Shown here: positions 35,894 through 49,500 of the stretch, piece by piece
How the letters are laid out: every line of letters begins with the position of its first letter
Position numbering within the stretch: the stretch's first letter is position 1
NCBI RefSeq assembly: GCF_030272615.1
Contig: NC_081405.1
Location: 312,648,235-312,708,234, forward strand
Length of the DNA stretch: 60,000 bases
DNA from: Cryptomeria japonica
Lineage: Eukaryota; Streptophyta; Pinopsida; Cupressales; Cupressaceae
Direction of reading: 5' to 3'
The notes under the pieces: generated by a model
What the model saw: the letters and a program-made list of their open reading frames with translations, nothing else
Databases searched by the model: none
What the model was told of the DNA's origin: nothing
Position numbers and translations under genes: made by a program

Positions 35894-36019
35894 GAAGAAT
35901 TTGTAAAAGAAACAACTTACTGAGTAAAAATTGTTAAGAAGTGGGTGTAATGAGTGGAATTGATTAAGAAGTGGGTGTAATGAAGATACAATTGAAAGAA
36001 GGTAGTAAACTATAGAAGA

Positions 36020-38439
36020 AAATGCATTACTGCCTTAATCCTTACATGAACAAGAGAGTGAAGAAAGAACTAGATAAAATGTTAACTACAAGAATTATAA
36101 AACTAGTTGAGGACTTTAAATGGACTAGTACGATGGTAGTTCAAAATAAGAAGACAATAACAATAAGGATTTGTTTACATTTTTGACTGCTCAATGAATC
36201 CTACATTCATGATCCTTTCCCTACATCTTATATGGAAGAAATTTTGGAATATATTGTAGGATGAGAGATCTATTTATTTACTAATGGTTTCTTTAGTTAC
36301 CATCAATTCTAGATTGAAGAAGAAGAATAGCCAGAAACTATATTTTTCATTGAATGAGGATCTCTTATGCACACAATCATGCCCTTAAAACTAAAACATA
36401 TTGTGGTAATACTCAGTAGGATTATGGTGAGCACATTTAAAGAATTTAAATTCATGATTTCCTAGAGATATATTTAGATGAATAGATGGTATATGTATTG
36501 GTCAAAAATCATATTTAATCTCCCCACATAATGTTAGAAAAATGTAGAAGTATGCAAATGTCCATCAATATCAAGAAATGCATATTTGTGGTGCACATTG
36601 GCATACTCATAGATCATATAATATGCAAGGAAAGACTCATGGTGGACCTAATGAATATTGACCTAATCATGACACTACCACCACACAAGATAGCTCATTT
36701 AAAGTCAAAACATTTTTAGGTTACATATGCTACCATAGGAAGTCTATTAAGGGATATGCGACTCTAGCAACCCTTCTAGAAGAACATAGGAGTATTGTTT
36801 TAACAATCTCAAATAGAATATAGTAGAAGTACCTATCATTATATTTTTAGATTGGACAGTCCCCTTCTATGCCCATGTAGATGCCTCCAAAATATCTCTA
36901 GGAGCAGTCCTTTCATAACCTCATGGTAATAAATATCACCCCATCGCCTTTGATAACCAAGATGTTTTCCTAGTAGAATAAAATTATACAACCACCAAAA
37001 GGGATGCCTTGTCTATAATCTACACACTACATAAATTCCACCACTACCTACTATGTACACTCTTCATATTCTACACAAATCATGAACCTTTGAATTTTCT
37101 TTTAAATAAAGAAATAAGTCAAGGAAGATTCTATTGATGTCCTTACTATTATTTTAAGAGGTCAATTTCTAAACCGTAGTGAAACCAAGGAGAAATAGTA
37201 AAGTTCTAGATTACCTCTCTCATATTGACATAGGAGAAGAATTAGATGAGGTCAAGGATGACCTAATTGGCACCCACTTATGTAGAAGAATAATGTTATT
37301 GAAGGAGTTTTAGACATGGCCACACTACTTTATATTAGTGAATATCATACTGATATGTCATTATATGATAAACAAAGTTAAATACAAAATTCATTTCCTT
37401 TCATAATGATTGAAAGAGTATTGTATAAAAAAGGAAGAGATGAAACTATCGAGAGAGTTTTATATGGACACGAATGAGAAGAAAGACTAAGAGAAGTACA
37501 TGAAGGTATCGTTAATGGCACAACTATGGAGACACCACTACTTGGAAGGTATTACTAGTTGGGATGTGGTGTCTTAATCTATATAAATATGCTAAGAATT
37601 ACACCAAAAATTATGACATCCATCAATGCATGGGATGACCATTGCCAAAGGTGGAATGGCCCTCCATCCAATTCTAGCACAAGTTCTATTTGAAATATGG
37701 GCTTTTGACTTCATCGAACCCATAGACTCTACAATTTTTTTTTTAAACCTATATTAATCATTAGATCAGCATTGATTATTTGAGCAAAATAGACTAGAGT
37801 TGAACAGACCAAAGATTGTACCACTCTTACCACTTGCAAGATAATAGGGCCAGTGAAGCACTAAACACAATTGATGGAACCACATTAACTAAGATGTGTG
37901 ATGGATAATATAATAGACTGGGATATCAAGATATCTATGGCACTCTTGGCTTACCACACTACCTACAAAATGGTCTATCAAGTTTACCCCCTTAAAAATA
38001 TTCTATGGGCTATAATATGGCTCACCTATCAATTTCATTGTCCATAATCTATGGACATCACTCTCCTAAGGATCATAAAATATAATGTTATCAAGAAATG
38101 ACTAGAAGAATTAGACAAATTGGGAAAGACAAGACAAATTATAGAATATCATCTATTTATAGGACAAAGGCAACAAAAAGAGTGACATGACCACAATCTA
38201 AAATCAAAATAATTTTAAGTAATGACATGGTACTCCTATATGACAATAAACTTAAGATAAAAGATAAATTTAAGGTTCTTCTACTTGTACCCTATCAAAT
38301 CAATGATATTTTAGATTCAAAAAAAATCTAAATAAGGAAAGTAGATGCAAAAATATACAATGCTATGTTAATGGTGCCCAACTTAAACACAATCGTACCA
38401 ACCCACAATAGAGTTATCTTGAGGAATAACCAACATTTT
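36020..38439 (+). pseudogene. Ty3/gypsy pol remnant, element D
   Basis: Heavily mutated plus-strand pol. The RT start is recognisable (NPYMNKRVKKELDKML, then WTSTMVVQNKK and IRIC, about 36030-36180). An RT/RNase H region with many stops runs to about 37140, and an integrase-core-like stretch around FEIWAFDFIEPIDS lies near 37690. It ends at a polypurine tract and LTR. No window sequence provides its 5' LTR; the left end near 35940-36000 abuts element C. Too decayed for exact domain limits. Confidence 0.65.
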
Positions 38440-38449
38440 GAAAGGGGGA
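38440..38449 (+). other. Polypurine tract of element D
   Basis: GAAAGGGGGA immediately before the 3' LTR. Confidence 0.8.
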
Positions 38450-38452
38450 TGA

Positions 38453-38928
38453 TGTTAGTAGAAAAGTAGCAAGTGTACATGTCACCAAAGGAGCTACCTC
38501 ATTTCATTGCAAAGAGCTTATGGAACTTCATATTGAAAATGCATAATCTAGACTAGTAGTAGAATAAATGGGCCACATCCTATCAACTAGATATTTGTAT
38601 AGGAAAATCTGTCTATAACAAAGAATGAGGACAAATAGGATAAACAAAATAGAGATATAATAAGAGAATTACACATATGATACAAGATGTAATAAGGAGA
38701 TATATGGACAAGATAAATTTCTATGATTGATCTTTGATAATATAAATATATTAGAGGTTTATATATAATATGTTATGTTTTATGCTTTAATTTTTTGTCA
38801 AGTAGTTAAGAACTCTGTTCGAATTAACTCCTTTCTATCCTTGTATAAATTAGTATAGGGTATAAATACCACACAAAATTACTTCAGGCTCAAAAATTTG
38901 GTTCGTGTTCTCCATTTTTTTGCTAACA
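38453..38928 (+). repeat. 3' LTR of element D (~476 bp)
   Basis: Inverted ends TGTTAG...CTAACA after the polypurine tract, with a TATA box (GGTATAAATACC) near 38860. The start could instead be TG at 38450. Confidence 0.7.
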
Positions 38929-41300
38929 TATCTTCTAGAATGATTATTAAAGATATCAATAACATTTGAGTATGCGTTGACATCTACATCACAAATCTAT
39001 TTATGTCCAAGATTGTTGTGAGAATTATTGTGAGAGATAAAAACTAGTTCCATAATTTTGATAAAGGAGAATATTTTTATAAAGATTATTAGTGAAGCAA
39101 TCTATAAGTATATAATTATAATACCTTGCAACATGTTTGGATTATAGTGGTAAAAAATATATTAATTTATATTTGTTTTGATTTCTATTTTTATGCCTTT
39201 AAAATTCTATACCATGATGTTAAATTCATAAAAAATAGATGTATATTATGGAATTTTTACTATTGTTATGACCTTATTTCATCGTACCATGGAGGTGGAC
39301 CATTACATTAAAGTGTTTTTAGAAACCTTTTCAAAGTTTGGAGTGAAGATATAGAAGATGAATAAAAGTAAACTAAAAAGGAATAAAATATTTGAAGGAT
39401 ATGTAAAGATGATTATTCATTAGGGAATATGAGAGATTCGCTTAAAGGTATTCCAAGGAGGAGGTGAAAGGTTTGTCTTTTATCAATATTTTTTCTACAA
39501 GAGCTCAAACACTTTTCTCTTTATGGTAAGTTATAACATGAGACATGTTTTTCGAAATAGTATAGATTACTTTATTTTAACAAAATTAGAGATAAAAAAT
39601 ATTTAAGAATTGGGATTATAGATGAAAATGATATAGAGATAATTTGACAAAAAACATTATGTAGCCAAAGCTAAAAAGCCAATATTACCAATATTTATTC
39701 TCAAAAATTAGGATTAATGTTAAATTTAGGGGTTGAGAGATATGAGAAGGGAATATCCGTGTCATTGTGGAATGCACAATTTTGTATTTATTTAAATAAA
39801 AAGAAACAAATTTGTTAAGATTTTAAAATTTAGTAGTTAAATTTTTTACAATTGTAAATATTTTGTGTTTGTATCAAATTTTGTAAATTGGATAGTAGAT
39901 CCCAACACGTATCTTTACAATTGAAGGTTACCTAAGATGTATACAATGAGAAGAGATGAAGGTTAATAAGATATTTTGATTCTTTCTACTTGTGTCCAAT
40001 TAATTTCCAAGGTAACGAACAATGCTTGTTGTAATCTTTTTAAATATATCAATTTTAAGTTTTTTGTTGCTAAAGATATAAAAGTATTTCAAAACTTATT
40101 ATAAAAATATTATTTTCAAAAGGTTGAATTAACTCAAGAGAAACTATTTGATAATTTATGGGCAATAATTATACATAGATTTTGTTCATTAACATGATAG
40201 ACAAATGAATATGAATCTAAATTTGTTATGACAAGGAAGAGACATATAAACAATCATTCTAGGGTAACTATGAAATCTCTTATAGACATTTCCATGCTTT
40301 TTTATAATACTATCGAAATACACCAACTCCACATTATCACCTTTTTTGATCTTATATTATTTTGTAGACATTTAAAACTTTACTTCTGCACGATTATTGT
40401 AATTGCCTAGTTTGTGAGTTTATTCCAATTCTCATTTACTTTTGTGTCTATGCTAATAGAAAACAAGACTTACCATGGTAGGGTTAAATCAATTTAATTA
40501 GGAAGGTGCTTCAATAGAAAATAAACACATCATATATTTTCATTTTAAAATAGTACATTCTTTGTGGACTTTCATTATTATCCCCATAGTGTTTCTAATG
40601 CCAAATTACTAATTTCAGTGTGCTACAATAATCGCGAAATTCTTCTTTTTCTCCTTTTAGTATGTTCATATACTTTTAGAAGTGTAAAAACTATTACTTA
40701 TACGATGCCATGTTAAAAAATAATGTATATTACATCATTATTTTTTAGCTTTCACCAAACAAAACACTAATATATTACATAGACTCTTTTTCATAAAAGT
40801 TTTCATGAAAATAAATTATTATTATGATATTTTTATCATGATTCAATTTCATAGATTTTGAGTCAAATTGATTGTCCCATATCTTATGAATAGTGATTCA
40901 CATGAACTTTAGAATGAATGATCCACTTAACATGTATTATTTCTAAATGAGGCTCATAACAAATCCTACATATAGCAAAAATATTGGTTTTAAATTTATT
41001 TCTTAAAAGAACCAAACATTTTGATCTGAATTTGAAATTATAAACTATATAAAAATTTGGTCGTACATTTTTTTAAAGTTAAATAATAAACACAGAAAGC
41101 TAAAAAAGAAAAAGAATAAATTAGTCAGACTAATTTACATATTTTTTTATTGTTCAAGAAGGTTAAAAAAGTTAAAAATGGTAAGTTACTCAGACTAATT
41201 TACATCATCATTGAAAAAGCGCAAGCTATCGATGCTTCAAATAATTATCATCATCTGAAACAGTTGAAATTCGAGGAAAACTATATCGCATAAAAGGCAG
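38929..41300. other. AT-rich DNA, no gene recognised
   Basis: Long AT-rich stretch without an ORF over about 60 codons, a recognisable domain, or LTR ends that I can pair. Probably old, unrecognisable repeat debris between the retroelement cluster and the membrane-protein gene. Confidence 0.6.
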
Positions 41301-42163
41301 ATTAGGGCGGACCAATGTGAAACTGTCACTAAAAATTTCGTTCGACAGTCAGCTCTGTTACTCATAATTGCGATTTTGCAGAAATCTTGATAGATTTGGA
41401 AAATTGCACCTTACCTTTGGGAAAAGTAGGAGCCAATTATTTAAGAGTTCCTTACCTTTAAAATATTTTTCTTCATACCAAGTTGATCAAGATCATAGAA
41501 ACGTGAAAGGCATGGTGGGTACTGGGTAGCTTCTCGTGTACTTTTCACAAACCTATGAGCATGGCCTCCTTTATTATATTTAGATTCCTCAGCGGAAAAA
41601 GAAAGACCAGTCTCCATTACAAGGCAACTTTTTCCAGTAGTAACAATCAATCAAGAAGAGAGGGGACCCGTTTGGTATAAATTAGTCACATCGTTACCTA
41701 AACCTTTTATTACATTATAGGAGTGGTTCCGCTCAAATTGGTCAATTTTTATCTTCCATGATGCGTTTTAGATTGGCCGAACTGATTACTGCTGTAGTGC
41801 GAACCAGTTGTATTTGAGATAAGATTTCTGATCCTTTGCTCTTCCTTTGGGCTTGTATAACGTTAAACTTCTCAAAGCATTGTGATCCACCAATGCTAGT
41901 CAATTAAGTTCTGCATAAAATGTACGTTTGAAATGAACCACAGCCGTCTCTATCAGCAAGCAACAGGGCAATTTAGTTAATTGTCAGGCCGAAAGCATAT
42001 TTTGCCTTAGAAATTCTTAGGAAAGACAGTCAAGGAATTTGGAAAGTATTTCTTGCTCCTGATGACAATTAATACTTCAATTGTAACAGACATAGCAGTG
42101 TGGAAAAGTTGGTTGTAAGAATTACATAGCATTCTGTTGAAAGTCTTGCTTTTGTTTAATGCA
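41301..42163 (+). other. Upstream region of the membrane-protein gene
   Basis: No coding signal. It is less AT-biased than the DNA to its left. GGTATAAATTAGTC near 41673 is TATA-like but almost 500 bp from the ATG, so I do not assign a promoter. Confidence 0.4.
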
Positions 42164-44440
42164 ATGGCAGATGTGGGTAATGTCGTCCCTGCTGCTGTCC
42201 GTGCTGCTGCTCCAGAAATCATAAAGCTAGTAACCATGTCATTGGGACTCTGTTATTTTATTTATCTCATCTTTACAGATATATGGGCGGCACTTTGGGG
42301 TAAACCACGTACACAGTGGATTCGAGGTAAGGGTTTAATTCTCAGTGCTTTGAGCATCCAAGTTCTTAGTTATCTGGATTATAGGAATATCAGGTTTTCA
42401 GATGAGCCTACTTATAGAGATGTAGCCAAATTGCTTGGCAACCAGCTGGTGATAGATAGTGGAAGAGTTGTGATATGTGTGATCATTGGGTATTTGCTAC
42501 CAGGAATGGCTAATCGTGGATCTGCTGAAGCCTCTTCAGATATTGTAGCCCTGGTAGTCAGTTTATTCACCGCTATTGTCTCTGAGCTTTACTATGTACG
42601 CAAGGCTGGAAATATACTCAGTCGGGTGGACTATGATTATGCTTATGAATTTCTTACGAACTATAATAATAAGCCAACAGTAAAATTATGGTTCATTGTA
42701 TCCAGTGTTATCTTTCTAACTACAATTATATGCCTCATCTTGTTCTCAGTCTCTGCAATAATAGCTGGCAAAACTGTCCGTTGTACGCTCAAATAGAGGA
42801 TTAGTTATGTGATTAAGCAAAGTAGAGAAAAAAATGAGTCCAAGACCATGGATGAGATAGAAGGTGAAGTACTGAACTCATGGCTTGTGTGTCGTGCTGG
42901 TCAGCCTGAATATGTGATTGTTAGATCAGTATTGATATCCTCAACAGGACTGGTGGTCACAACTTGCGTTGTATTGTTGGTGGCCAAGGCATTAAATCTG
43001 AGATCTTTCAATTTTCTACATTATGATGATGATCTGGATTGGTTAAGACACATAACATTTGTGCTCCAATGTGTCTTTGTCTTGCTGGGATGGTTTGTCA
43101 TCTTTTACAGATGGTTGATGGCGGTTCTCTACTTTCCAAAATTTTTTACCAAGGGTCTCGATTGTAATCTTTGTCAGCGTCCAACACAGAGTAGGTCAAA
43201 GTTTGGTGTGGAGGATTTTTTTACAAGAAGCATCTTTGAGTTAGTAGATATGTATAGGATACACAAGTATCGAGGAAAGCTAAAGGCTAAACTTGAGGGG
43301 ATTTGTAATGGGTTCACTGTCAACGTTCTGACAACTTTGAAACTACACTGGTCACTCTACTCTCTTTTGGTGCTGCAATTTTTGATCGTTTGGTTTAGCA
43401 AATGCTGTTGGGTTTTCTCGGAGATGGTTTTCGGGTGCATGTGTATTCGTAGGGCTGTGCTAGGAAATGACAGGGGGTTGCTCTATGATGCTGATCCATC
43501 AGAGGACTATCAAAAATTTTAAAAATACGAGAAAGCATTGGAGCACGTATGCATGCCCGGAGAAAATTCCGCAAATCTGTGGCTGGCCAATAAAGTTTCT
43601 TTCGAACAAGCTGTAAAACGTATGCAAAAATGCCACGAAGATGGTCAGGGATGCGAGGAGTTGATCAGTCTGATTAGCAAACGCCCTGAGATACCTGATG
43701 GCGAAAAAACATTTGTAGATCGGCTTGAAAGTTTTAGTTTGCAGCTTGTGAAGGAGTATTTTCCTGCACTTAATGAGAGTTGGTGTAAGATGACAGCAGT
43801 ATCGTTACTAGTAATCATCACCAAACTAGATGTGGACGACAGGGAGAAAGCTATAAAAGCTTACCAGCAAGCTTGGGATTTGATGAGCTTTGTTGAAAGT
43901 TCCAATACAGAACAACCCAACAGTATTGTCGTGACTCAAGTTTTCGACATCGAAGCGGACCTGGTAAGCATGGCTGCCGATAAGGAACTTGAAAATTTGG
44001 ATAAAATGCAGAATTCTTCACAAGTAGTCACAACTGATGTTGCTAGAAAAGTCTTTGAAGAATTATTAGAAGCAGCTGAGGGAAATCTCAAAATCCAAAA
44101 GGTGCTAGGGGCTGAAGAAACTCCTAAAGACGTGGAAAAAGCAGATGTGCTTATTTTTCACGAGCTAAAAGATTCAAAGGACTGGAACATAATTGCACCA
44201 AGTTACAGTATGTACAGAGTATGCAAAGATCTCAAAAGTCAGAGTCATGGTAATATCAAGGCATTGGTGGATTACTTGCACAGGTGTTTGGGGGAGGTAA
44301 TTGCTCATAGTCTGGAACAACTGCCTAATGTGCTTGAAAAGAGTATAAGAGAGTGGGCGATAGAATATGATGCTGATAACATTTGGGAGGCAATTTACAT
44401 AGCTGGTAAGAACACTGGTATCAATCAGCCAAAAGAGTAA
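42164..44440 (+). pseudogene. Multi-pass membrane protein of unknown family, interrupted by two stops
   Basis: From ATG 42164 (MADVGNVVPAAVRAAAP) one frame stays open for about 760 codons except TAG at 42794-42796 and TAA at 43520-43522. Part 1 (about 210 aa) has four or five hydrophobic helices, including LGLCYFIYLIF, VVICVIIGYLLPGM and WFIVSSVIFLTTIICLILF. Part 2 (about 240 aa) has three more and a Cys-rich KCCWVFSEM stretch. Part 3 (300 aa from 43538) is soluble, acidic and helical with HELKDSKDWNIIAPSY. The layout (membrane N-half, soluble C-half) recalls plant DUF4220/DUF594 proteins, but I see no diagnostic motif. The first TAG is shared with the duplicate at 45574; the TAA is not. It may be a pseudogene, or part 1 may be a real 210-aa protein. 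Confidence 0.6.
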
Positions 44441-45332
44441 ACTGTAGACCGATGCAGTAGCTTCCTACTCACAAAAACATACTGAGAATTTGCAGTCAAG
44501 TGGGTTTGAGAGATGCATCTTCTTTGCTTTTGTGTGCCGTCCAATACGTTGTGACCTACCCATAAAAGATCGTTTTGGCCACATTCATGTTACAACTGTA
44601 GCTTTTCCTTTCTATGTGCTCTCTTACTTGAACCAAAACTTAATTCTCTAATTTTCAAGATGATGTACTCTTTCCAAGGCAACTCGTATGCCACAGTGTA
44701 ATGTCGGTTAGAAAGTTCTAGATGTTCTGGTAATTTCTATAAGATTAGGAAATTTGTATATTTTGTTTTAATGTTGTAATGTTTAGAAAATATTTACTAC
44801 ATTTTATTGTTAGTTCAATTTTTAGTTATTTCTTTCTTTCAGTTCTCTAAATCATATAGTATTTTCTATAATTTTTGTAAATTCAGTCTAGAATTTTCTA
44901 TATGTTTCTAAACTCTTCTAGAAAAGAGGTCGATGTAAATCAATTTTGTATAAGCAATTGAATTAGAAATTAAGTGCAGAAATTTGTAATTATTACTTGT
45001 GTTTTGTTCGGCCTCTGCCCACTCACAATGTCGATATTTCAGTGAGTTTTATAAAGTACTGTATTTATGTAGGGGAAGAGTATCATTACCATCCATGTTC
45101 TAATAATTGTGTTTTTCTTGTGTATAGAACTTTCAGTTATTAATTATAAAGAGACCAAAAAAAATGATAATTAAAATTTCATTAATAAATTTTAAATGTA
45201 TCTATAGTTGCTCACTTTTTGCTTTTTTTTCTTCATAATTGTTCCATTTATGCACAATTATAAGAGTATTTTGTTAACAATAATATTGACAAATTTAAGT
45301 GAACAGTTATTTGATGCATCTTATTCACGGCT
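44441..45332. other. Spacer with 3' flank of the membrane-protein gene
   Basis: 44441-44705 matches in patches the 3' flank of the second copy (47220-47490), so the duplication extended past the stop. The remainder is AT-rich without a gene. Confidence 0.55.
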
Positions 45333-47190
45333 CCTGGTTGTCAGTTTATTCACCGCTATTGTCCCTGAGCTTTATTTACGCAAGGCTGGAAATATACTTA
45401 GTAGGGTGGATTATGATTATGCTTATGACTTCCTTATAAACTATAATCATAAGCCAACGGTAAAATTATGGTTCATTGTGTCCAGTGTTATCTTTCTAAC
45501 TGCAATCATATGCCTCATCTTGTTCTTAGTCGCTGAAATTATAGCTGGCAAAACTGTCCGTTGTATGCTCAAATAGAGGATTAGTTCCGTGATTAAGCAA
45601 AGTAGACAAAAAAATGAGTCCAAGACCATGAATGAGATAGAAGGTGAAGTATTAAAGTCATGGCTTGTGTGTCGTGCTGGTAAGCCCGAATATGTTATTG
45701 CCATATCAGTATTGATATCCTCAACTGGACTGGTGGCTACAACTTACGTTGTATTGTTGGTGGCAAAGGCATTAAATCTAAGATCTTTCAATTTTCTGCA
45801 TTAAGATGATGGTCTGGATTGGTTAAGACAAATAACATTTGTTCTTGAATGTGTTTTTGTCCTGCTTGGATGGTTCGTTATCTTCTACAGATGGTGGATA
45901 GCGGTTCTCTACATTCAAAAATGCTTCACCAAGGGCCTCAGTTGTAGTCTTTGTGAGCGTCCGACACAGTGTAGGTCAAGGTTTGGTGTGGAGGATTTTT
46001 GGAAAGAACCATCTTTGAGTTAGTAGATATGTATAGCATACAAAAGTGCCGAGGAAAGCTAAAGCCTAAACCTGAAGGGATATGTAATGGGTTCAGTGTC
46101 AAAGTCCTTACAACTTCAAAATTCCACTCGTCACTCTACTCTCTTCTGGTGCTGCAGTTTCTCATCGTTTGGTTCAGCAAATGTTGTTGGCTTTTCTCAG
46201 AAATGGTTTTTGGGTGCATATGTATTCGTAGGGTTATACTAGGGAATGACAAGTGGTTAATCTATGATGTTGACCCATCAGAGGACTATCAAGAATTTAT
46301 TAAATACAAGGAAGCATTGGAGGATGCATGTATGCCAGGAGAAATCTTGGCAAATGTATGGCTGGCCAGTAAAGTTTCTTTTGATCAATTCGGAAAACGT
46401 ATGCAAGGTGGTCATGAAGAAGGCAACAGATGCAAGGAGTTTGATAAATTTGATAAGCAAATGCCTTGAGAGACCTGACGGGGAGAAGAAACTTGTAGAT
46501 CAACTTGAAAATTTGAGTTTGCAGCTTGTAACAGAGTATTTTCCTACACTCAGTCAGTGTTGGTGGAAGATGACAGCAGTATCATTGCTCAAAATGATCA
46601 TCAAACTAGAAGCAGATGGCAGCAAGAAAGTTGAAGCTAAAAAAGATTACAAGCAAGCTTGGGACTTGATGAGCTTTGTTGAAAGTTCGAATACAGAACA
46701 GCCCAACAGTGTTATCGTGACTCAAGTTTTCGGCATTGAAGCGGACCTGGTAAGCATGGCTGCCGACAAGGAACTTGAAGAATTGGATAAAATGCAGGAT
46801 TCTTCACAGTTACTCACAATTGTTAATTCTAAAAAAATCATTGACGACTTACTAAAAGAAGTTGAGGGGCACCTCAAAGAGGAGAAGCGGCTGGAGGGTC
46901 AAGAGACTTATCAAGATGAGGAAAAATCAGATGTGCCTATTTGTCATGAGCTAAGAGATTCGAAGGACTTGAACATAATTGCACCAAGTTACAGTATGTA
47001 TAGAGTATGCAAAGATCTCAATAGTCAGAGTCATAGTAATCTGAATGCAATAGTGGATTACATGCACAGGTTCTTGGGGTATGTAATTGTTCATAGCCTC
47101 AAACAATTGTCTGATGTGCTTGAAAAGAGCTTAACAGAGTGGGCTATTGAATATGATACAGAGTATTTGGGAGGCAATTTACATAGCTAG
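45333..47190 (+). pseudogene. Decayed partial duplicate of the membrane-protein gene
   Basis: Homology to 42553-44440 starts abruptly at about 45333 (GTCAGTTTATTCACCGC), so the first ~130 residues are missing. Stops and shifts: TAG 45574-45576 (shared with the first copy), TAA 45802-45804 where the first copy has TAT, a one-base loss near 45997 shifting the frame, restoration near 46400, and a further shift at about 47165. At the position of the first copy's TAA (43520) this copy has ATT, so that stop is specific to the first copy. Clearly non-functional. Confidence 0.85.
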
Positions 47191-47790
47191 TAAAAACAGT
47201 CGTATCAGCCAAGAGTGTCCACTGTTGAATCTTCCAAAAGAGTAAACTAAAGATTGATGGAGTGACTCCAAAGGCACAAAAGTTACTGAGAAATTGCAGT
47301 CAATTGTGTTTGAAAGATAATATCTTGCTTTTATTTTTGCATGTCGTAGGGACCTCCCCAGATAAGATCGCTTTCGCCATATTCATGTTTACTGTTGTAG
47401 CTTTTATTTTCTATGTACTATCTTACTTTAGCCAAAACTTTAATTCTGATTTTCAGGATGATGTGCAGACTTATGCCACAGTGTAATGAGTCGATATTTT
47501 AGTAATTGTATATATATAATTACCGGATTGGCTATTCTTGTATAATTACTCCACGGGAATTGTCATGTACCACGTGGTTTCTTTCATATCGAGTTGTTGA
47601 TTTATCCTCCTACTTTCCAAAATACTCCTATTTAACTATATATGAATAAATGCATGAAAATTGCTTCAAAAAATAACCCTCCACACACAAATGTCAGTAG
47701 TTTGAAAAATTTTAAGTCTTGGACATTCGAACCTGCAAAGGTTGTTAGTTATCAGCTTGTAAAAATCCAAATTTTAAGCATTGTGAGGAC
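47191..47790. other. 3' flank of duplicate and unassigned DNA
   Basis: 47220-47490 is homologous in patches to the flank after 44440. 47490-47790 shows nothing recognisable. Confidence 0.5.
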
Positions 47791-48025
47791 AAAAACGCTA
47801 AAAAAGAAAAAACGCTCTCCTAATAAGCAAAAGCGCTAACCTGAAAGGCAAAATCGCTATCCTAGACAACAAAAGCACTATCCTATTGCTTAATTATGTA
47901 AATTCATGTTTAAAATCGTGATTTTATTCAACACAGGCATTAATTTAAGCAACAAAAGCACTAACTTATCTAACAAAAGCGCTATCAAAGTTCACAAACA
48001 TGTGAAACTGATCTACAAAAGCGTT
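47791..48025 (-). repeat. ~20-bp-period AGCGCT array inside primer site
   Basis: Cores (A)AAAGCGCTA, AAAGCACTA or AAAACGCT occur near 47795, 47813, 47833, 47854, 47875, 47958, 47980 and 48021, at about 20-21 bp or multiples. On the minus strand they read TTAGCGCTTTTG, the same as the array ahead of PMD copy B on plus. Their place just beyond a minus-strand primer site puts them in a retroelement leader. Confidence 0.65.
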
Positions 48026-48080
48026 AAACTATCTTTGTGAGAATAAGACATGATATTAGAAAGATAAACTTTCGAGGCAT

Positions 48081-48100
48081 CTGCCCCACGGTGGGCGCTA
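48081..48100 (-). promoter_or_regulatory. Primer-site-like sequence beside LTR
   Basis: Minus strand TAGCGCCCACCGTGGGGCAG begins four bases from the LTR end. The expected first bases TGG are changed to TAG. It resembles the TGGCGCCCACCGTGGGGC junction common in plant LTR elements. I do not assign the tRNA. Confidence 0.65.
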
Positions 48101-48104
48101 AAAA

Positions 48105-49500
48105 TGTTGAGGTTAAAGTTGAACTCCAAATAAATGTCCTGAAACTTGTCAGTCCATCATACAATATAAAAATGAAAGCTACAGGAAACTTAACTTCAAC
48201 CAATGAAGTAACATGAAGTAAATGAAACAAACAATATTATACCTTTCTTGATTTACACCTCATTGTGTCTTAACTCCACTGTTTCTGGTTGCAGATGATT
48301 TGCTCTTAGAAAAACACTAGTAGCTTCCAAGATGGCATATGAAGAATGGACTGACAGTTAACTGATACTAGGATATGCATATGCAAATGATATTAAGCTA
48401 TGATAAGAATTCTAAAATTGCTAATTGCTTCAAACTCAAACTCGCCGATGTAAGATAAAGACTCCTAGAATGACTATATGATTAGCTATTAGTCTATTAG
48501 TTTCAAAATGTCTTAGGAGACCTCTTTTTATAGATTTTTGAGTGCATGAGCTTAGGTGGCAGAGATCAACGATCATGATTGAATCTTGCAAATTGGATGG
48601 CTATGAGAAAGAAGTTGAACGCTGAGAGAAAGGGGGAAGGAGAAGACAAGTGTCACTCATCTCACCTTGACTGAGTTGAAGACTTGAGAGGATATGGGAT
48701 AGTTGGAGAAGATGTAGGAATGAGAGGACAAGTGGACTCAAGTCCTCCTAAGATATAGGGATGTTGGACAGAATATAGAAGAAAGTTAAGAAATATGTGT
48801 ACGTACACAATAATACTTTATTTTGGAAGTTGGAGATAAGTGGCTAATAAATGATTTATTTTATTTAATTTTGTTGAATTAATTTAGCCACGTGATGGAT
48901 GAGTTGGCAAAGAAGAAGTGACGTGGAGATGGAAAGGTGAGTTGGAAAAGGGATTAAATAATTAAGAAAATATTTAATTAATGAGACTATAGGATAGTAG
49001 ATAGAGGAATAATTAAATATTAGATATTTAATTAATTGATTAGAAGAAAAGGATATAACAAATTAATTAATAAAATGTTTCAATTAAATTAATTAATAGA
49101 AGGACATGAAATGAATTAAATAAATTAATCTTTTCAAATTAACTATTTAATAGAAGAATAACTATTAAATAAATATTTTATATTTATTTAATTGCTCATA
49201 GCCATTTTTATGTGTATACATTTTTTCTCTCTTTGAAATGATGTTGAGACAACATTGTTTCAAAGATTAAATCAAGTCTCGATAATGTGCTTGATGGAGA
49301 TAAAAACCTTGATTGTGTGCCCCTTCGGGAGATTGATCATGAAATTATTTAAAATTTTGAATGATTAATCTCATGATAATTGAAAAGGTCCCTCAATTAA
49401 ATCCATTTGTAATAAATAAATAAAATTGCCTCACTTAAAAGAATTAATTACCCTTTCATATGGTAATTGTAAAATTAACCTAGGTTATTTTTATCCTCAT
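48105..49500 (-). repeat. LTR at left of element B (right end unresolved)
   Basis: Starts TGTTGAGGTT on plus next to the primer site. A minus-strand TATA box (CTATAAAAAGAGG) lies near 48525-48537, and 48840-49480 is a very AT-rich U3-like part with AATTAAATAAAT motifs. The element it primed lies to its left, of which only a short leader remains. To its right is element B. It may thus be a shared LTR of a tandem pair. The right boundary is a guess. Confidence 0.55.
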
